In this document: positions 53,509 through 62,792 of the stretch, in pieces
How the letters are laid out: each line of letters begins with the position of its first letter
Numbering within the stretch: position 1 is the stretch's first letter
From: Morganella sibonii
Lineage (GTDB): Bacteria; Pseudomonadota; Gammaproteobacteria; Enterobacterales; Enterobacteriaceae
DNA: 64,000 nt
Assembly: GCF_040560245.1 (NCBI RefSeq)
Contig: NZ_JAKMWP010000005.1
Direction: 5' to 3' (one strand)
Notes under the pieces: generated by a model
What the model was told of the DNA's origin: nothing
The model's database searches: none
The model's input: the letters and a program-made list of their open reading frames with translations, nothing else
Made by a program: the position numbers and the translations under genes

Positions 53509-54057
53509 ATGCGATTAAATATCCCTACATGGCTGACTCTGTTTCGCGTTATCCTGATACCGTTCTTTGTCCTCGCCTTCTATTTGCCGTTCAGCTGGGC
53601 GCCTGTTGTCAGCGCCGCTATTTTTGTCCTTGCTGCGATGACAGACTGGTTTGATGGCTTCCTGGCCCGCCGTTTAAAGCAAACCACCCGTTTTGGCGCA
53701 TTTCTGGACCCGGTTGCGGACAAAGTCATGGTTGCGACCGCGCTGGTACTGGTAACAGAATACTATGCAGTCTGGTGGATAACACTGCCTGCTATCACAA
53801 TGATTGCCCGTGAGATTATAATTTCATCACTGCGTGAATGGATGGCTGAACTGGGTAAACGTAACAGCGTCGCGGTATCCTGGATGGGTAAAGTAAAAAC
53901 CACGGCACAAATGGTGGCGCTGGTGGGGCTTATCTGGCGGCCGAATGAGTTGACGGAAATTGCTGCTTTCGTCCTCTTCTACATTGCAATGATTCTGACT
54001 TTCTGGTCTATGTTCCAATATTTACGCGCTGCATGGGCGGATTTGAGCGAAGCCTGA
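53509..54057 (+). CDS. pgsA: Phosphatidylglycerophosphate synthase
   Basis: 182 residues, the E. coli length. Forms phosphatidylglycerol-phosphate from CDP-diacylglycerol and glycerol-3-phosphate in the inner membrane. The CDP-alcohol motif D-G-x2-A-R-x8-G-x3-D-x3-D is at DWFDGFLARR...FGAFLDPVADK. Five or more hydrophobic helices. Confidence 0.97.
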   Translation: MRLNIPTWLTLFRVILIPFFVLAFYLPFSWAPVVSAAIFVLAAMTDWFDGFLARRLKQTTRFGAFLDPVADKVMVATALVLVTEYYAVWWITLPAITMIAREIIISSLREWMAELGKRNSVAVSWMGKVKTTAQMVALVGLIWRPNELTEIAAFVLFYIAMILTFWSMFQYLRAAWADLSEA

Positions 54058-54108
54058 TCGATGTGCTGTAAAAAACAGCGAACGATCATTTTTCATGAAT
54101 TAAGCGGT

Positions 54109-54136
54109 TGACTCACAGCGTGAAATCAGTAGAATG
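54109..54136 (+). promoter_or_regulatory. Promoter of the Gly-Cys-Leu tRNA operon
   Basis: TTGACT near 54109 and TAGAAT near 54131, with normal spacing, about 65 bp before tRNA-Gly. Confidence 0.7.
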
Positions 54137-54199
54137 CAACGCATCCGAACGACACAGCGGTTTACGAAAACAAATAAGTAAATCAGTAAGTTCAGAGAT

Positions 54200-54275
<76 letters not shown>

Positions 54276-54276
54276 A

Positions 54277-54350
54277 GGCGCGTTGGCAGAGTGGCCATGC
54301 AGCGGATTGCAAATCCGTGTACCTCGGTTCGACTCCGGGACGCGCCTCCA
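54277..54350 (+). tRNA. cysT: tRNA-Cys(GCA)
   Basis: 74 nt, anticodon loop TTGCAAA, encoded CCA; one base after tRNA-Gly. Confidence 0.97.
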
Positions 54351-54356
54351 TATTCA

Positions 54357-54443
54357 GCCCAGATGGTGAAATCGGTAGACACAAGGGATTTAAAATCCCT
54401 CGGCCGCAAGGCTGTGCGGGTTCAAGTCCCGCTCTGGGCACCA
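54357..54443 (+). tRNA. leuZ: tRNA-Leu(TAA)
   Basis: 87 nt with long variable arm, anticodon loop TTTAAAA, encoded CCA. Confidence 0.97.
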
Positions 54444-54483
54444 TATAGAAATTCATTGATATTTCAGTGAGTTAGAGTCAAGA

Positions 54484-54510
54484 AAAGCCACCCTTGCGGT
54501 GGCTTTTTTG
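54484..54510 (+). terminator. Terminator of the tRNA operon
   Basis: AGCCACC (54487-54493) pairs with GGTGGCT (54499-54505), followed by TTTTT. Confidence 0.88.
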
Positions 54511-54913
54511 TGTCTGAAATTTGCCTTAAGGCGCAAATTTTGGCAGCAAAGTGTCGACACTATGTTGTATCCGTTTGTTTTATAAAATGATTTTCACCTA
54601 TTCATGAGACAGTGGCTTTGTGATTCTGTTTGCAATAGATGGTGTTTTAACAGTGAATCCATCCATTAACACACTGATATATAAATATAATTTTCATTTT
54701 TCTTATTCGCTACCCAGTTGGTTGGCCTCAAATCCGTGGTTGTCCGTCAGAGACAATGAGATCAGTCGTCCCTGAATCCACCCGAATGAGATTATCGCTC
54801 ATGGTCTCAGCGATTTTTTGTGCTCCCGTTATCTGTTTCGGTGGTTCTGCCAGACGGTCGGGAATGGAGCTCGGCCATACGGCCTTGAATACCGGCATTA
54901 CCCGGCAAACACC

Positions 54914-55287
54914 ATGAGCCAGAAAGCCATAACGGAGGTACTGAAAAACGCCGTTAATATTGACACTATTTACCCGATGGGTGTGGTGATCTGGTTTGTG
55001 CAGAACAAGAATCCGGACAGTTTGTTTTCGGGTGAGCGTATATCAGAGAAAAGAAAACTATCCAGCTGGCAAGCAGCGGTAGTGGCAGCATTACACTGAC
55101 AACCGTTCATTTACCTGCTCACGGTCATAATTTTTCAGGATTTGCATCAAACTTTGATTACGGAACTAAATGAACTAATACAACCGTCAGTTATCAATAT
55201 TTTATTTCTCCCGCACTTTCAGGTGGAGGAGGAATGATGTCTGCAAATTTAATACGGAGCGGACCAGCTGATAATATAAAGCAATGA
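54914..55287 (+). pseudogene. Broken phage tail-fibre gene remnant
   Basis: The first frame reads NAVNIDTIYPMGVVIWFVQNKNP and NPDSLFSG, the hallmark YPVGxxxxFxQNxNPxxxFxG of phage tail-fibre C-termini. Near 55035 the similarity shifts frame to KKTIQLASSGSGSITLTTVHL and HLPAHGHNFSGFASN, and a TGA at 55171-55173 (where the family has Trp) interrupts it; the end is at 55285-55287. The gene is thus frameshifted and has an internal stop. It may be what is left of a prophage that used the tRNA-Leu region, but no att repeat was found. Confidence 0.7.
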
Positions 55288-55308
55288 AGGGTATAACCCT
55301 TCATTGCT
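55280..55308. terminator. Hairpin ending the acyltransferase transcript
   Basis: AGCAATGAAGGGT and ACCCTTCATTGCT pair around ATA (55280-55308). Confidence 0.65.
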
Positions 55309-55316
55309 GGTTTGAA

Positions 55317-57311
55317 TTACTTAAATGGATTTTGGTATTTATCTAAATACCATTTTCCAAAAATAACGGATGCATAGTCGGTTAAATGTCCGACATCACG
55401 GTAGACAGGAATGCCGTCAATATCTGTCAGACAGGTTCCGTTATCACATTGAATATCTTTAGGGTCAATTACTACCAGCGAAGGGTACTCTTTTTTAAGT
55501 GTCACAAATAGCTGACTGAACCATTCTTGTTCATCGCCGTTAAATGTGCCGGAATTACAATTGTTATTCCGGTAATCACGACGCAATTTTACATTTTGGT
55601 AAAAACAAGTCATGAAATTCTGTGGCATTGGGTTGATGGCTTTGAAAATAACCGGCTTTGCACCAGATTCTGTGATGATATCCAGCGCTTCCCGTAATGC
55701 TTTTTCTGTACGTGATCTGGATTCTTTTACAGTTCTTGTATCACCTATCTGATTAATTACATTATCGCCGGCATAGTTAGCCCAGACCTCAGCAATAATG
55801 ACATAATCATAATTCCCTGATTTTACTTCCTCATAATATTTTTGGGTATCATCATAGCAGCGCTGGTACACAGTATTTTTATAATTCCACCAGTCGTAAA
55901 GGTAGACGCCCGGCAGCGTCAGACAGGATGACGTTGCTTGTGCTTTTACATCTATATTGGCATCTTTTCCGACGACATCCATAAATCCCCAAAAATGATT
56001 GGAGTGTGAGTCACCAAATAAAAATGCTTTTTTATCAGCGTTTTTCTTTCCTGTATGGCAGATACCATCGGCTACTGCATTATCATTACTAAGACATAAT
56101 GAACGATTTTCATACTGATGATCTTTCAGTGCTTTTTCCATTTTCAGATACTCACTCCCGAGTCTGAAACTGAATCCGGTATATTTTTCAGTGACTTTAC
56201 TGAGCATTAATGAAGTGATCACAGGAATAACGAATAAAATCAAAAAGGTGTACTTGAAGTTCAGTTTGGATTTTCTGAACTTACTTTCAATGTAACTATA
56301 TGAAATATAAGATAAAATAAGTGTAATCAGTATGGCTGATAATTTTTCAGTATCAGTTTCGAAATAACCGATATAGCGTGCTGCCGCAAAAACAGGCCAA
56401 TGCCATAAATAAAGGGAGTATGATATGGCACCAATAAAAACAATAATATTTATTGAAAGTGCTTTATGGATAATAGTTTTGTTTTTTCCGGTGTAGATAA
56501 TGATTGCTGCACAGATACATACACCTATAGTATAAAGGTTAGGATATCCCGGCAATACAGAATCACTGATTGCTATAAATAATAATATAAAAAAAGAAAA
56601 TATAGATAGTATATTGTCTGTTATTTTTCTTCGTTTTTTCGTTTGAGGTATATAAGAAATAATTACCCCAATCATAAACTCAAAGATCCTGGTTGAGAAT
56701 AAGTAATAGCTTTTGGTTGGGTAATTGCTTGATAAATATAATGATAAAGCTACAGTCAATAAAGAAATTAATAAAATAATACCTGCTTTGTTTAAATGAT
56801 AACGATGACATAATCTATGCAATAAGAATAACGCGGGCGGCATAAAGAGATACCATTGCCATTCAATCGCCAGTGACCAGGTATGCAAAAGCGGAAGATA
56901 TACAGAATCCTGTGCGGCATAACTTGTCGTTACACGGGAAAAATACTGATTAGATAAAAATAATGAGGTGTATTTCTCACTATTCATAGCATCAATATAA
57001 TCATCTGGTAAATAAAGTATTGATGTTATCACCAAAACAAACAGCATTACCAATAGCAGCGCAGGTTGTAACCGCCAGAGACGGCGCCTGTAAAAGTCAG
57101 AAAATGAAAAGCTATTATCAATAAGTTGCTGTCTTATTATTGATGAAATTAAAAATCCGGATATGACAAAGAATATATCAACACCAATAAACCCGGATGG
57201 AATTAAATTATCATAGCTATGGAATACCACAACGAAGAGAACAGCAATTGCTCTTAATCCATCGATATCTGATCTGTATTTAATTGACATAATAGTTAAG
57301 CTGTTATTCAT
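55317..57311 (-). CDS. OafA-type O-acetyltransferase (acyltransferase 3 + SGNH)
   Basis: 664 residues. N-terminal integral-membrane acyltransferase-3 domain with about ten helices begins YRSDIDGLRAIAVLFVVVFH and has FIGVDIFFVISGFLI and PLLHTWSLAIEWQWYLF; C-terminal periplasmic SGNH domain has LFGDSHSNHFW (Ser), VWANYAGDN and DVGHLTDYAS (Asp-His). Such proteins O-acetylate LPS O-antigen or other surface glycans. The first ATG is kept (57309-57311); MSIKYRSD, 7 codons in, is the alternative, and neither has a good ribosome site. Lower GC than the core genes suggests a variable region. Confidence 0.88.
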   Translation of the reverse strand: MNNSLTIMSIKYRSDIDGLRAIAVLFVVVFHSYDNLIPSGFIGVDIFFVISGFLISSIIRQQLIDNSFSFSDFYRRRLWRLQPALLLVMLFVLVITSILYLPDDYIDAMNSEKYTSLFLSNQYFSRVTTSYAAQDSVYLPLLHTWSLAIEWQWYLFMPPALFLLHRLCHRYHLNKAGIILLISLLTVALSLYLSSNYPTKSYYLFSTRIFEFMIGVIISYIPQTKKRRKITDNILSIFSFFILLFIAISDSVLPGYPNLYTIGVCICAAIIIYTGKNKTIIHKALSINIIVFIGAISYSLYLWHWPVFAAARYIGYFETDTEKLSAILITLILSYISYSYIESKFRKSKLNFKYTFLILFVIPVITSLMLSKVTEKYTGFSFRLGSEYLKMEKALKDHQYENRSLCLSNDNAVADGICHTGKKNADKKAFLFGDSHSNHFWGFMDVVGKDANIDVKAQATSSCLTLPGVYLYDWWNYKNTVYQRCYDDTQKYYEEVKSGNYDYVIIAEVWANYAGDNVINQIGDTRTVKESRSRTEKALREALDIITESGAKPVIFKAINPMPQNFMTCFYQNVKLRRDYRNNNCNSGTFNGDEQEWFSQLFVTLKKEYPSLVVIDPKDIQCDNGTCLTDIDGIPVYRDVGHLTDYASVIFGKWYLDKYQNPFK

Positions 57312-57889
57312 ATTAATGAATAAAATTATACCACAGACATACTTTCACCTCTATATACATAAGAGCACACAGCATTCACATGGCTGAGAACAGAGATATT
57401 TTTCACAACATAGTTGCTGTGTTTACTCTATTTCATTGATATTATTGCATATTTTCATCTTGGTTTTTTTGTGAGAATAGTAGCAACTTATTGATATTTC
57501 ATTGGATTATTATTATCAACCAACCGATCCTTAAACTGCGGCACTATAACGGCGTCTATAACAGGGAGTCGTTTTCTGATGACACTTCTCAATAATCTTC
57601 CTGCGGAGTGATATAATACTGTCTGACGTGCTCTGAACATGCAACCAGGCCAATACCTCCACTGGGCACCAGAGTCCATATCCGGTTATGCGTCGGGTGG
57701 CGTTAATGAACCAGAGCAGCCACGTTAAATCAGATATACTTACAACCGGACTATTGCTGAGGGTGGTATCACCCATATTTGAAAGGTAGTGATTTTATAT
57801 GATAACCAGATAAAATAAAAAGCTGGTTCTAACAAACTATGTAAAAAAACCAGATAACCATAAAGGCTATCCGGTTTTTACTGAAAAAA
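57312..57889. other. AT-rich gap in the accessory region
   Basis: Minus-strand frames at 57531-57776 (beginning MGDTTLSNSPVVSISDLTW) look like a decayed gene but lack a ribosome site, and overlap another frame; I see nothing solid. A terminator-like hairpin (AACCAGATA / TATCCGGTT, 57844-57880) lies before the next gene's stop. Confidence 0.4.
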
Positions 57890-58240
57890 TCAAAGTTCAG
57901 TAAATGTTGTTTTATCCAGGCAGTGTGCATAAACTTTGTATAAAAATACAAAATATAAAATCCCGAATGTGATTATTGACAGAATTGTCCACAGTATGAT
58001 GTAACCGATCATACCAGAAAGGCTTATCTCACATTTGAGGCGGCAAACTCTGGTGTTATCCCGTTTATCGACAACCTCAGTATTGTTCAGGATAAATTTT
58101 ATGAGGTAATACGGAAACACCATCATGGCCAGTCCAAACGTAACAATGGACAGTAAAAGCCATATAATGAGATGGCCCAGTATATCTGTTGTGCCGGCCG
58201 TACACCGTAATTTTGCGTTTCGGAGATCGTTAGAAACCAT
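57890..58240 (-). CDS. DUF6693-like small membrane protein
   Basis: 116 residues with two similar halves, each ending in a hydrophobic helix: IIWLLLSIVTFGLAMMVFPYY with HxxxW-type spacing, and IILWTILSIITFGILYFVFLYK. The duplicated LLSI(V/I)TFG pattern matches the DUF6693 type as I recall it. Likely an inner-membrane protein; function unknown. No partner in view. Confidence 0.6.
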   Translation of the reverse strand: MVSNDLRNAKLRCTAGTTDILGHLIIWLLLSIVTFGLAMMVFPYYLIKFILNNTEVVDKRDNTRVCRLKCEISLSGMIGYIILWTILSIITFGILYFVFLYKVYAHCLDKTTFTEL

Positions 58241-58668
58241 TATTTATCTGCCTTTTTGGATTGAAATCAGTGCCTGCAGAATATCTTTGCAGGTTAATGT
58301 CAGCGGTGGCGCTGTCTTCTGAATTAATAATTCCTGATAATTATACCGCCTGATAACGCCCCGTAAAGGTCAAATAATTCTGCGGTGAAGAGGGACTATC
58401 ACACCTCAGGCTGTCAGAGGATAAACGCATTAAACGATTATAGCCAAAAAATGATAATCTGAGCCGGGAACCGTACTATTATTGCGGGTAAAAATACGGT
58501 TATCTGCTGATAAATACTCAGCAGAAATAAAAATAATGAGATAAACAAATAAAATTGAAAATGTAATGTGCATCGTTTCAGTCAGTTATAAACAGGCAAG
58601 TAATATATAATATAAAAACGGTATTTATTTTAAAAAACAGAATGACAATACAAAGTCAGAGGTATCTG

Positions 58669-59094
58669 ATGGATAACACATCACCGAATAATGTTCAGAT
58701 CCTGGAGTTCGTGGAACGCCTGAAAACAGTAACAGGTCCTGAATTTTTTCATTATCTGAATGATAAAAAAGTCAAAACCACGTGTCTTATGTGCGGGCAT
58801 AATGGCAGACAAATTATCGATGAAACACACTATACGACAGCTCAGGATAAACTGGATAGCAAGCCACCACAGACATTTGTCACTTTCTATTATCATACTC
58901 CGGGTATCCCGGCTGACAGTATAAATCATTACTATTATCGTCTTATTTGTGATAACTGTGGTTTTGTCTCCCAGCATAGTGCCAGATATGTCATAAATTG
59001 GCTGGATAAAAAAGAACGACGGGAACAGCAATTAACTGATAGTAAATGGAAAAATTCACCGGAAACTGTTATTGAAGAGCTGAACGAAGAATAA
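58669..59094 (+). CDS. Small zinc-ribbon-like protein
   Basis: 141 residues from ATG 58669, which follows AGAGGTATCTG; an upstream in-frame ATG at 58642 lacks such a site. Two CxxC pairs, CLMCGHNGRQ (about residue 38) and LICDNCGF (about 92), could bind zinc. N-terminus NVQILEFVERLKTVTGPEFFHYL is helical. Phage- or island-type proteins have this shape; not recognised. Confidence 0.6.
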   Translation: MDNTSPNNVQILEFVERLKTVTGPEFFHYLNDKKVKTTCLMCGHNGRQIIDETHYTTAQDKLDSKPPQTFVTFYYHTPGIPADSINHYYYRLICDNCGFVSQHSARYVINWLDKKERREQQLTDSKWKNSPETVIEELNEE

Positions 59095-59108
59095 CTGCAG
59101 CATAATGA

Positions 59109-59141
59109 TGCCGGGGGAGAATGCCCGGTTTTCTTTTTGTG
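59109..59141 (+). terminator. Terminator of the zinc-ribbon-like gene
   Basis: GCCGGG pairs with CCCGGT-side bases around GGAGAAT, then TTTTCTTTTT. Confidence 0.6.
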
Positions 59142-59281
59142 TTTTCCGATCGGTTCTTTTTACTGCCATCTTCTTGTTCTGACATCAGAATGTTATGATT
59201 TTTAAGAACTTTACTTTACCTTGAGAGCAAGGTTCAATGTCATACGCAGAATTACCTGCAGGAAAGGTAAACGGAGGATAT

Positions 59282-59449
59282 ATGGAAGATGGTTTAATGG
59301 TTATTGCAGGACTGGCACTTGTAGCTGCGGTTGCGGGTCTGATCAAGCCTTCTCTTGTGGGAATGAAAAGCCGTACAGGTGCATTATTGGGATATTTGAT
59401 TATTTTTGTTATCTTTTTAGTACCTGCATTAATATTGATGCCGGATTAA
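59282..59449 (+). CDS. Small membrane protein, 55 aa
   Basis: Start ATG 59282 has a very strong ribosome site, GGAGGATAT. The sequence begins MEDGLMVIAGLALVAAVAGL, with a second membrane helix GYLIIFVIFLVPALILM; the loop KPSLVGMKSRTG is basic. Not recognised. A longer frame upstream (59237) has no site. Confidence 0.6.
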   Translation: MEDGLMVIAGLALVAAVAGLIKPSLVGMKSRTGALLGYLIIFVIFLVPALILMPD

Positions 59450-59596
59450 TGAAATATTATCTGAATTGTTCAGAGATTGTGGAGAGAACTTTATTAAATG
59501 TAAATATGGTAAAGTTATTTTCATCGCATTGACCTTTCCCTTAGGGCAACCTTTATGATTAATTCCGTCAACCAAATATTAAAAAAGGAATGAATC

Positions 59597-59965
59597 ATGA
59601 AAAAAACACTTATCCTCACTGCATTGTTATCCGGCATAATTACCTTTGGTGCTGCGGCAAATCCGGTATTATTAAGCGGTGACATGCATGCTGTTACCAC
59701 GCCGGTACAGAAAGAACTGGGTGATTCGATGATGCGTATGCATGATGATATGGCAAAAACATTATCCGAGCAAAATGCGGATATTGCCTTTGCGGAAGGT
59801 ATGATTGCACATCATAAAGGCGCAGTTGAAATGGCAAAGATTGAACTGAAGTACGGTTCAGATCCGGAAATGCGAAAATTAGCTCAGGACATCATTGCCG
59901 CTCAGGATCCGGAAATAAAGCAGATGCAAAATTGGCTTAAGGATAATAAGCCAGCTAAAAAATAA
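59597..59965 (+). CDS. DUF305 exported protein
   Basis: 122 residues with a signal peptide (ending AAA). The DUF305 core is D-x-FAEGMIAHHKGAVEMAKIEL, with paired His, and IIAAQDPEIKQMQNWL at the end. DUF305 proteins are ferritin-like bundles often near copper or silver genes. Met/His residues could bind metal. Terminator follows. Confidence 0.88.
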   Translation: MKKTLILTALLSGIITFGAAANPVLLSGDMHAVTTPVQKELGDSMMRMHDDMAKTLSEQNADIAFAEGMIAHHKGAVEMAKIELKYGSDPEMRKLAQDIIAAQDPEIKQMQNWLKDNKPAKK

Positions 59966-59981
59966 AAATTCAATAATAATT

Positions 59982-60013
59982 ACGGCATCTCTTTTTCAGA
60001 TATGCCGTTTTTT
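59982..60013 (+). terminator. Terminator of the DUF305 gene
   Basis: ACGGCAT (59982-59988) pairs with ATGCCGT (60002-60008), followed by TTTTT. Confidence 0.8.
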
Positions 60014-60215
60014 GTGTTTCTAGTGATAGATTTATTCATTAATCTCCATCCGGATCGCAAAAATAAATTTACCACGCCAAAATTTATATTTACGTGTAGA
60101 CAAAATCCTTTCTGAGACATATTAAATATTCTGTGAATTGATGATGTACGACTCAATCTCTGATGAAGATTTCAGTATTATTATCAACCTGATTATTTTA
60201 AGAAAAGGATATTCT

Positions 60216-60947
60216 ATGCCTGACCCGGAAATTATTGCTTTTTTTACAAAATACCCGGATTCAAAAGAATCACCCGGGTTTTCCCGCCGGCACTGGTTAT
60301 CGGATGCGGCAAAACGTGCGAAACAACTGTCACTGACAACACATCCTCTGGCGTTCTCGCATCCCGGTGCCCGTAAACATCGTCACAAAAAAGTAAGTAC
60401 AGTGCTGGCAGGTACCGGTGTAAAAAAGAAAAATGATGGCTTCCTGCGATCAGGTAATGCGGAAGTTTCGCCGGATGCAGAAGGCAATGCGGCGGCACTG
60501 AAAATATACACGTTTCTGATGCTGAGGATGCAGGATGGAAAGACATTACTGACACACCTGTGTGAAGAAAGTGAACCGGCAAAAAAAATCCTGGGTAAAG
60601 AAGATTATCTGACATTACGTACTGGTTTTTTACAGATATTATCAGCAACAAAAACAACAGTAACCAGCCCGAAAATAAAGCAGGTGTTTTTTCCCGTACC
60701 AGATGACGGAGACACAACGGGTTATCATTTGTTGTCGGTTCTGACACCGTCGGGATTATTATTTGAACTGCGCCACCGGCTTGAAATATCCGGTGTGTTT
60801 CCCCGCTATCTTGTTGTTATTCGTATCGGCGGCAGTAAACCACAAAATATTTCTGCACTTACTATGCGCAATCAAGGAAAAGCCTTTTTGTTATTGTCGA
60901 TCCCGCCGGGAACGGTCTGTGCCGGAGATCTTTATCGTGTTCATTAA
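60216..60947 (+). CDS. csy1: Csy1/Cas8f, type I-F large subunit, C-terminally short
   Basis: 243 residues from the ATG at 60216, chosen because AAGGA lies 8 bp upstream; a frame from 60138/60141 adds 25 residues without a ribosome site. Compared with Pseudomonas Csy1 (434 aa): HWLSDAAKRAKQLSLTTHPLAFSHPGA (N-domain), EGNAAALKIYTFL carrying the Asn that matches N111 (here N91), and GGSKPQNIS carrying Lys and Asn matching K247 and N250 (here K208, N211), which read the double-stranded PAM. The protein ends 30 residues later (LLLSIPPGTVCAGDLYRVH), so the C-terminal helical bundle is missing. csy2 starts inside its last codons, so nothing was lost by a late frameshift. Probably evolved, not decayed. 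Confidence 0.85.
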   Translation: MPDPEIIAFFTKYPDSKESPGFSRRHWLSDAAKRAKQLSLTTHPLAFSHPGARKHRHKKVSTVLAGTGVKKKNDGFLRSGNAEVSPDAEGNAAALKIYTFLMLRMQDGKTLLTHLCEESEPAKKILGKEDYLTLRTGFLQILSATKTTVTSPKIKQVFFPVPDDGDTTGYHLLSVLTPSGLLFELRHRLEISGVFPRYLVVIRIGGSKPQNISALTMRNQGKAFLLLSIPPGTVCAGDLYRVH

Positions 60948-61755
60948 TTATCTTCTGCTGAAAAATATAATGATTCAGAATGCGAATGCTTTATCCGGTG
61001 CACTGATTGCCGGTTTTCCGGCAGTCACTGCCTGGCTGGGGTTTGTTCATGCACTTGAGCGAAAAGTGAGAGAAAAGGGATTTCCGTCAGTCAGGTTTAA
61101 TGGCGCCGGTATTATCTGCCACCACTGTCATTTACGGTTGTATGCAGGATCAGGTGAATTAGTGTATTCCGTACTTAATAACCGGAAGCCGCCTGATAAA
61201 AAAGGCAGAAATTTATCATTGATTGAGGAAGTATATTGCCATCTTAATGTTTCATTGTTTATCCGTAGTGAAAATACAGAAGAGGAAAATAAGAAATTTA
61301 TCCCGGTTGTATCAGAGGCCGTAAGAATACTGAAAATTGCAGGAGGTGATATCACGGATGCAGGTATTCCGGAGACAGGTATTATTCCGGACAATAAACA
61401 GGGATGGTGTGAATTACGGCAACGCATAGCTCCCGGATATGCGTTACTGGAACGGCGGGATGTCATGATCAGGGCAATGAACAGCGAAATGGATGCAATG
61501 GCGGCATTACTGAAATATATCACTGTTCCCGGTTCGGCGCTGATTCCGGTGGCAACCGGCTATCAGGGGCTTTCTCCGCCGGGAGCGGCGGAAAATGTCA
61601 GGGCTGAAGATATACCGCATCGCTTTGCGGAGAGTGTTATCACATTAGGTGAGTTCCGGCGGACAGATAAGTTGCGAAATACGTCGGCTATGTTGTGGTG
61701 TTATCACTATTTACCCGATGACAATCTTTATCTGTGTCAGCAGAAAAATCATTAA
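60937..61755 (+). CDS. csy2: Csy2/Cas5f, type I-F crRNA 5'-end subunit
   Basis: 272 residues from the GTG at 60937, with GGAG 9 bp upstream; it overlaps csy1 by 11 bp. The start MFINYLLLKNIMIQNANALSG matches the LLLPRLSIQNANA start of Pseudomonas Csy2 (327 aa). GFVHALERKVREKGFPSVRFNG and late IPVATGYQGLSPPG, WCYHYLPDDN also match. It binds the 5' handle of the crRNA next to Csy1. Shorter than the family mean by about 50 residues. Confidence 0.85.
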   Translation: MFINYLLLKNIMIQNANALSGALIAGFPAVTAWLGFVHALERKVREKGFPSVRFNGAGIICHHCHLRLYAGSGELVYSVLNNRKPPDKKGRNLSLIEEVYCHLNVSLFIRSENTEEENKKFIPVVSEAVRILKIAGGDITDAGIPETGIIPDNKQGWCELRQRIAPGYALLERRDVMIRAMNSEMDAMAALLKYITVPGSALIPVATGYQGLSPPGAAENVRAEDIPHRFAESVITLGEFRRTDKLRNTSAMLWCYHYLPDDNLYLCQQKNH

Positions 61756-61768
61756 CGGAAAAGTATAA

Positions 61769-62788
61769 ATGAACGGAATCAGTAATATACCGTCAGTTTT
61801 GTCATTTTCAAAAAAGCTGATCCCCTCGGACGGCCTTTTTTCCGGCACATCACAGCAACCGGATTCTCCGGTTACTCCGCTGAATATACAGGCAAGAACG
61901 GTACGCGGGACATGTGCTTTCCGCCGGATATCCCGCGGGACAGATAAAAGCAGGATATCTTCACCGGACATTCATGCTCCGAATATTCAAAATATGGATT
62001 GTTGCATGCTCGGGCCGGAGCAGGATGTGCTTATACTCCGTTTTTCACTGAAAATAACCGGCGGACTGCCATTTCCGGCCGCCTGTAATAATGAATGTTT
62101 TCGTCAGGGTTATCAGGCCGTCATCAGAGATTATCTGAAAAGGGAACAGTGCAGGGAGCTATCAAAGCGGTATGCACATAACATTGCCTGCGGCCGTTTT
62201 TTGTGGCGTAACCGGATTGGCGCGGAACATATTAATGTGGTTGTGGATAACCGCAGTACGGAAAAAAAGCAGCAATGGATATTTGATGCCGGAAAATACA
62301 GTCTTCGTCATTTTGAACAGACAGATAATTCAGTCAGAGACCTGGGGGAGCATATTGCCGCAGCACTGAGCAGTGATGAAGGCGCTTTATCGCTGGTTAT
62401 CACGGCCAGAGTCAGAACAGGAAAAGGGCAGGAGGTTTATCCCAGCTGTGAATTTGTGGTGAATAAAAGAAAGGGCGGAAAAAGCCGGATACTTTGCAAT
62501 ATTGACGGAACAGCGGGAATGCATTCACAAAAAATAGGTAATGCTTTGCGTTCCGTGGATACCTGGTACCCTGACTTTTCAGATTTATCAGCCGGGGCAG
62601 GTGTTATTGCCGCTGATCCTTTTGGTGCGGTAACACATCTGGGGGCAGTATTTCGTCCGCCGGGATCAGGGCTGGATTTTTATACACTTTTTGAAAAATG
62701 GGTCAGCGGGAAAACACTTCCGGCACATGAAGAAAATTATGTCGTGGCAGTGTTAATCCGCGGCGGGGTTTTCGGCTGCGGAGGGTAA
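61769..62788 (+). CDS. csy3: Csy3/Cas7f, type I-F backbone subunit
   Basis: 339 residues, full length (342 in Pseudomonas). Six copies normally coat the crRNA. Conserved: SVLSFSKKLIPSDGLFSG, RYAHNIACGRFLWRNRIGAE, IHSQKIGNALRSVDTWYP (here MHSQKIGNALRSVDTWYPD), FYTLFEKWV and VLIRGGVFG. The best preserved gene of the operon. 13 bp after csy2. Confidence 0.93.
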   Translation: MNGISNIPSVLSFSKKLIPSDGLFSGTSQQPDSPVTPLNIQARTVRGTCAFRRISRGTDKSRISSPDIHAPNIQNMDCCMLGPEQDVLILRFSLKITGGLPFPAACNNECFRQGYQAVIRDYLKREQCRELSKRYAHNIACGRFLWRNRIGAEHINVVVDNRSTEKKQQWIFDAGKYSLRHFEQTDNSVRDLGEHIAAALSSDEGALSLVITARVRTGKGQEVYPSCEFVVNKRKGGKSRILCNIDGTAGMHSQKIGNALRSVDTWYPDFSDLSAGAGVIAADPFGAVTHLGAVFRPPGSGLDFYTLFEKWVSGKTLPAHEENYVVAVLIRGGVFGCGG

Positions 62789-62792
62789 GCGG

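Noticed and set aside
54444..55316. Direct repeat of the tRNA-Leu 3' end as an att site
   Set aside because: No copy of GCTCTGGGCACCA was found downstream by eye.
57488..57776. Two overlapping minus-strand ORFs of 63 and 81 aa
   Set aside because: No ribosome site, no recognisable motif, and they overlap each other; at most a decayed gene.
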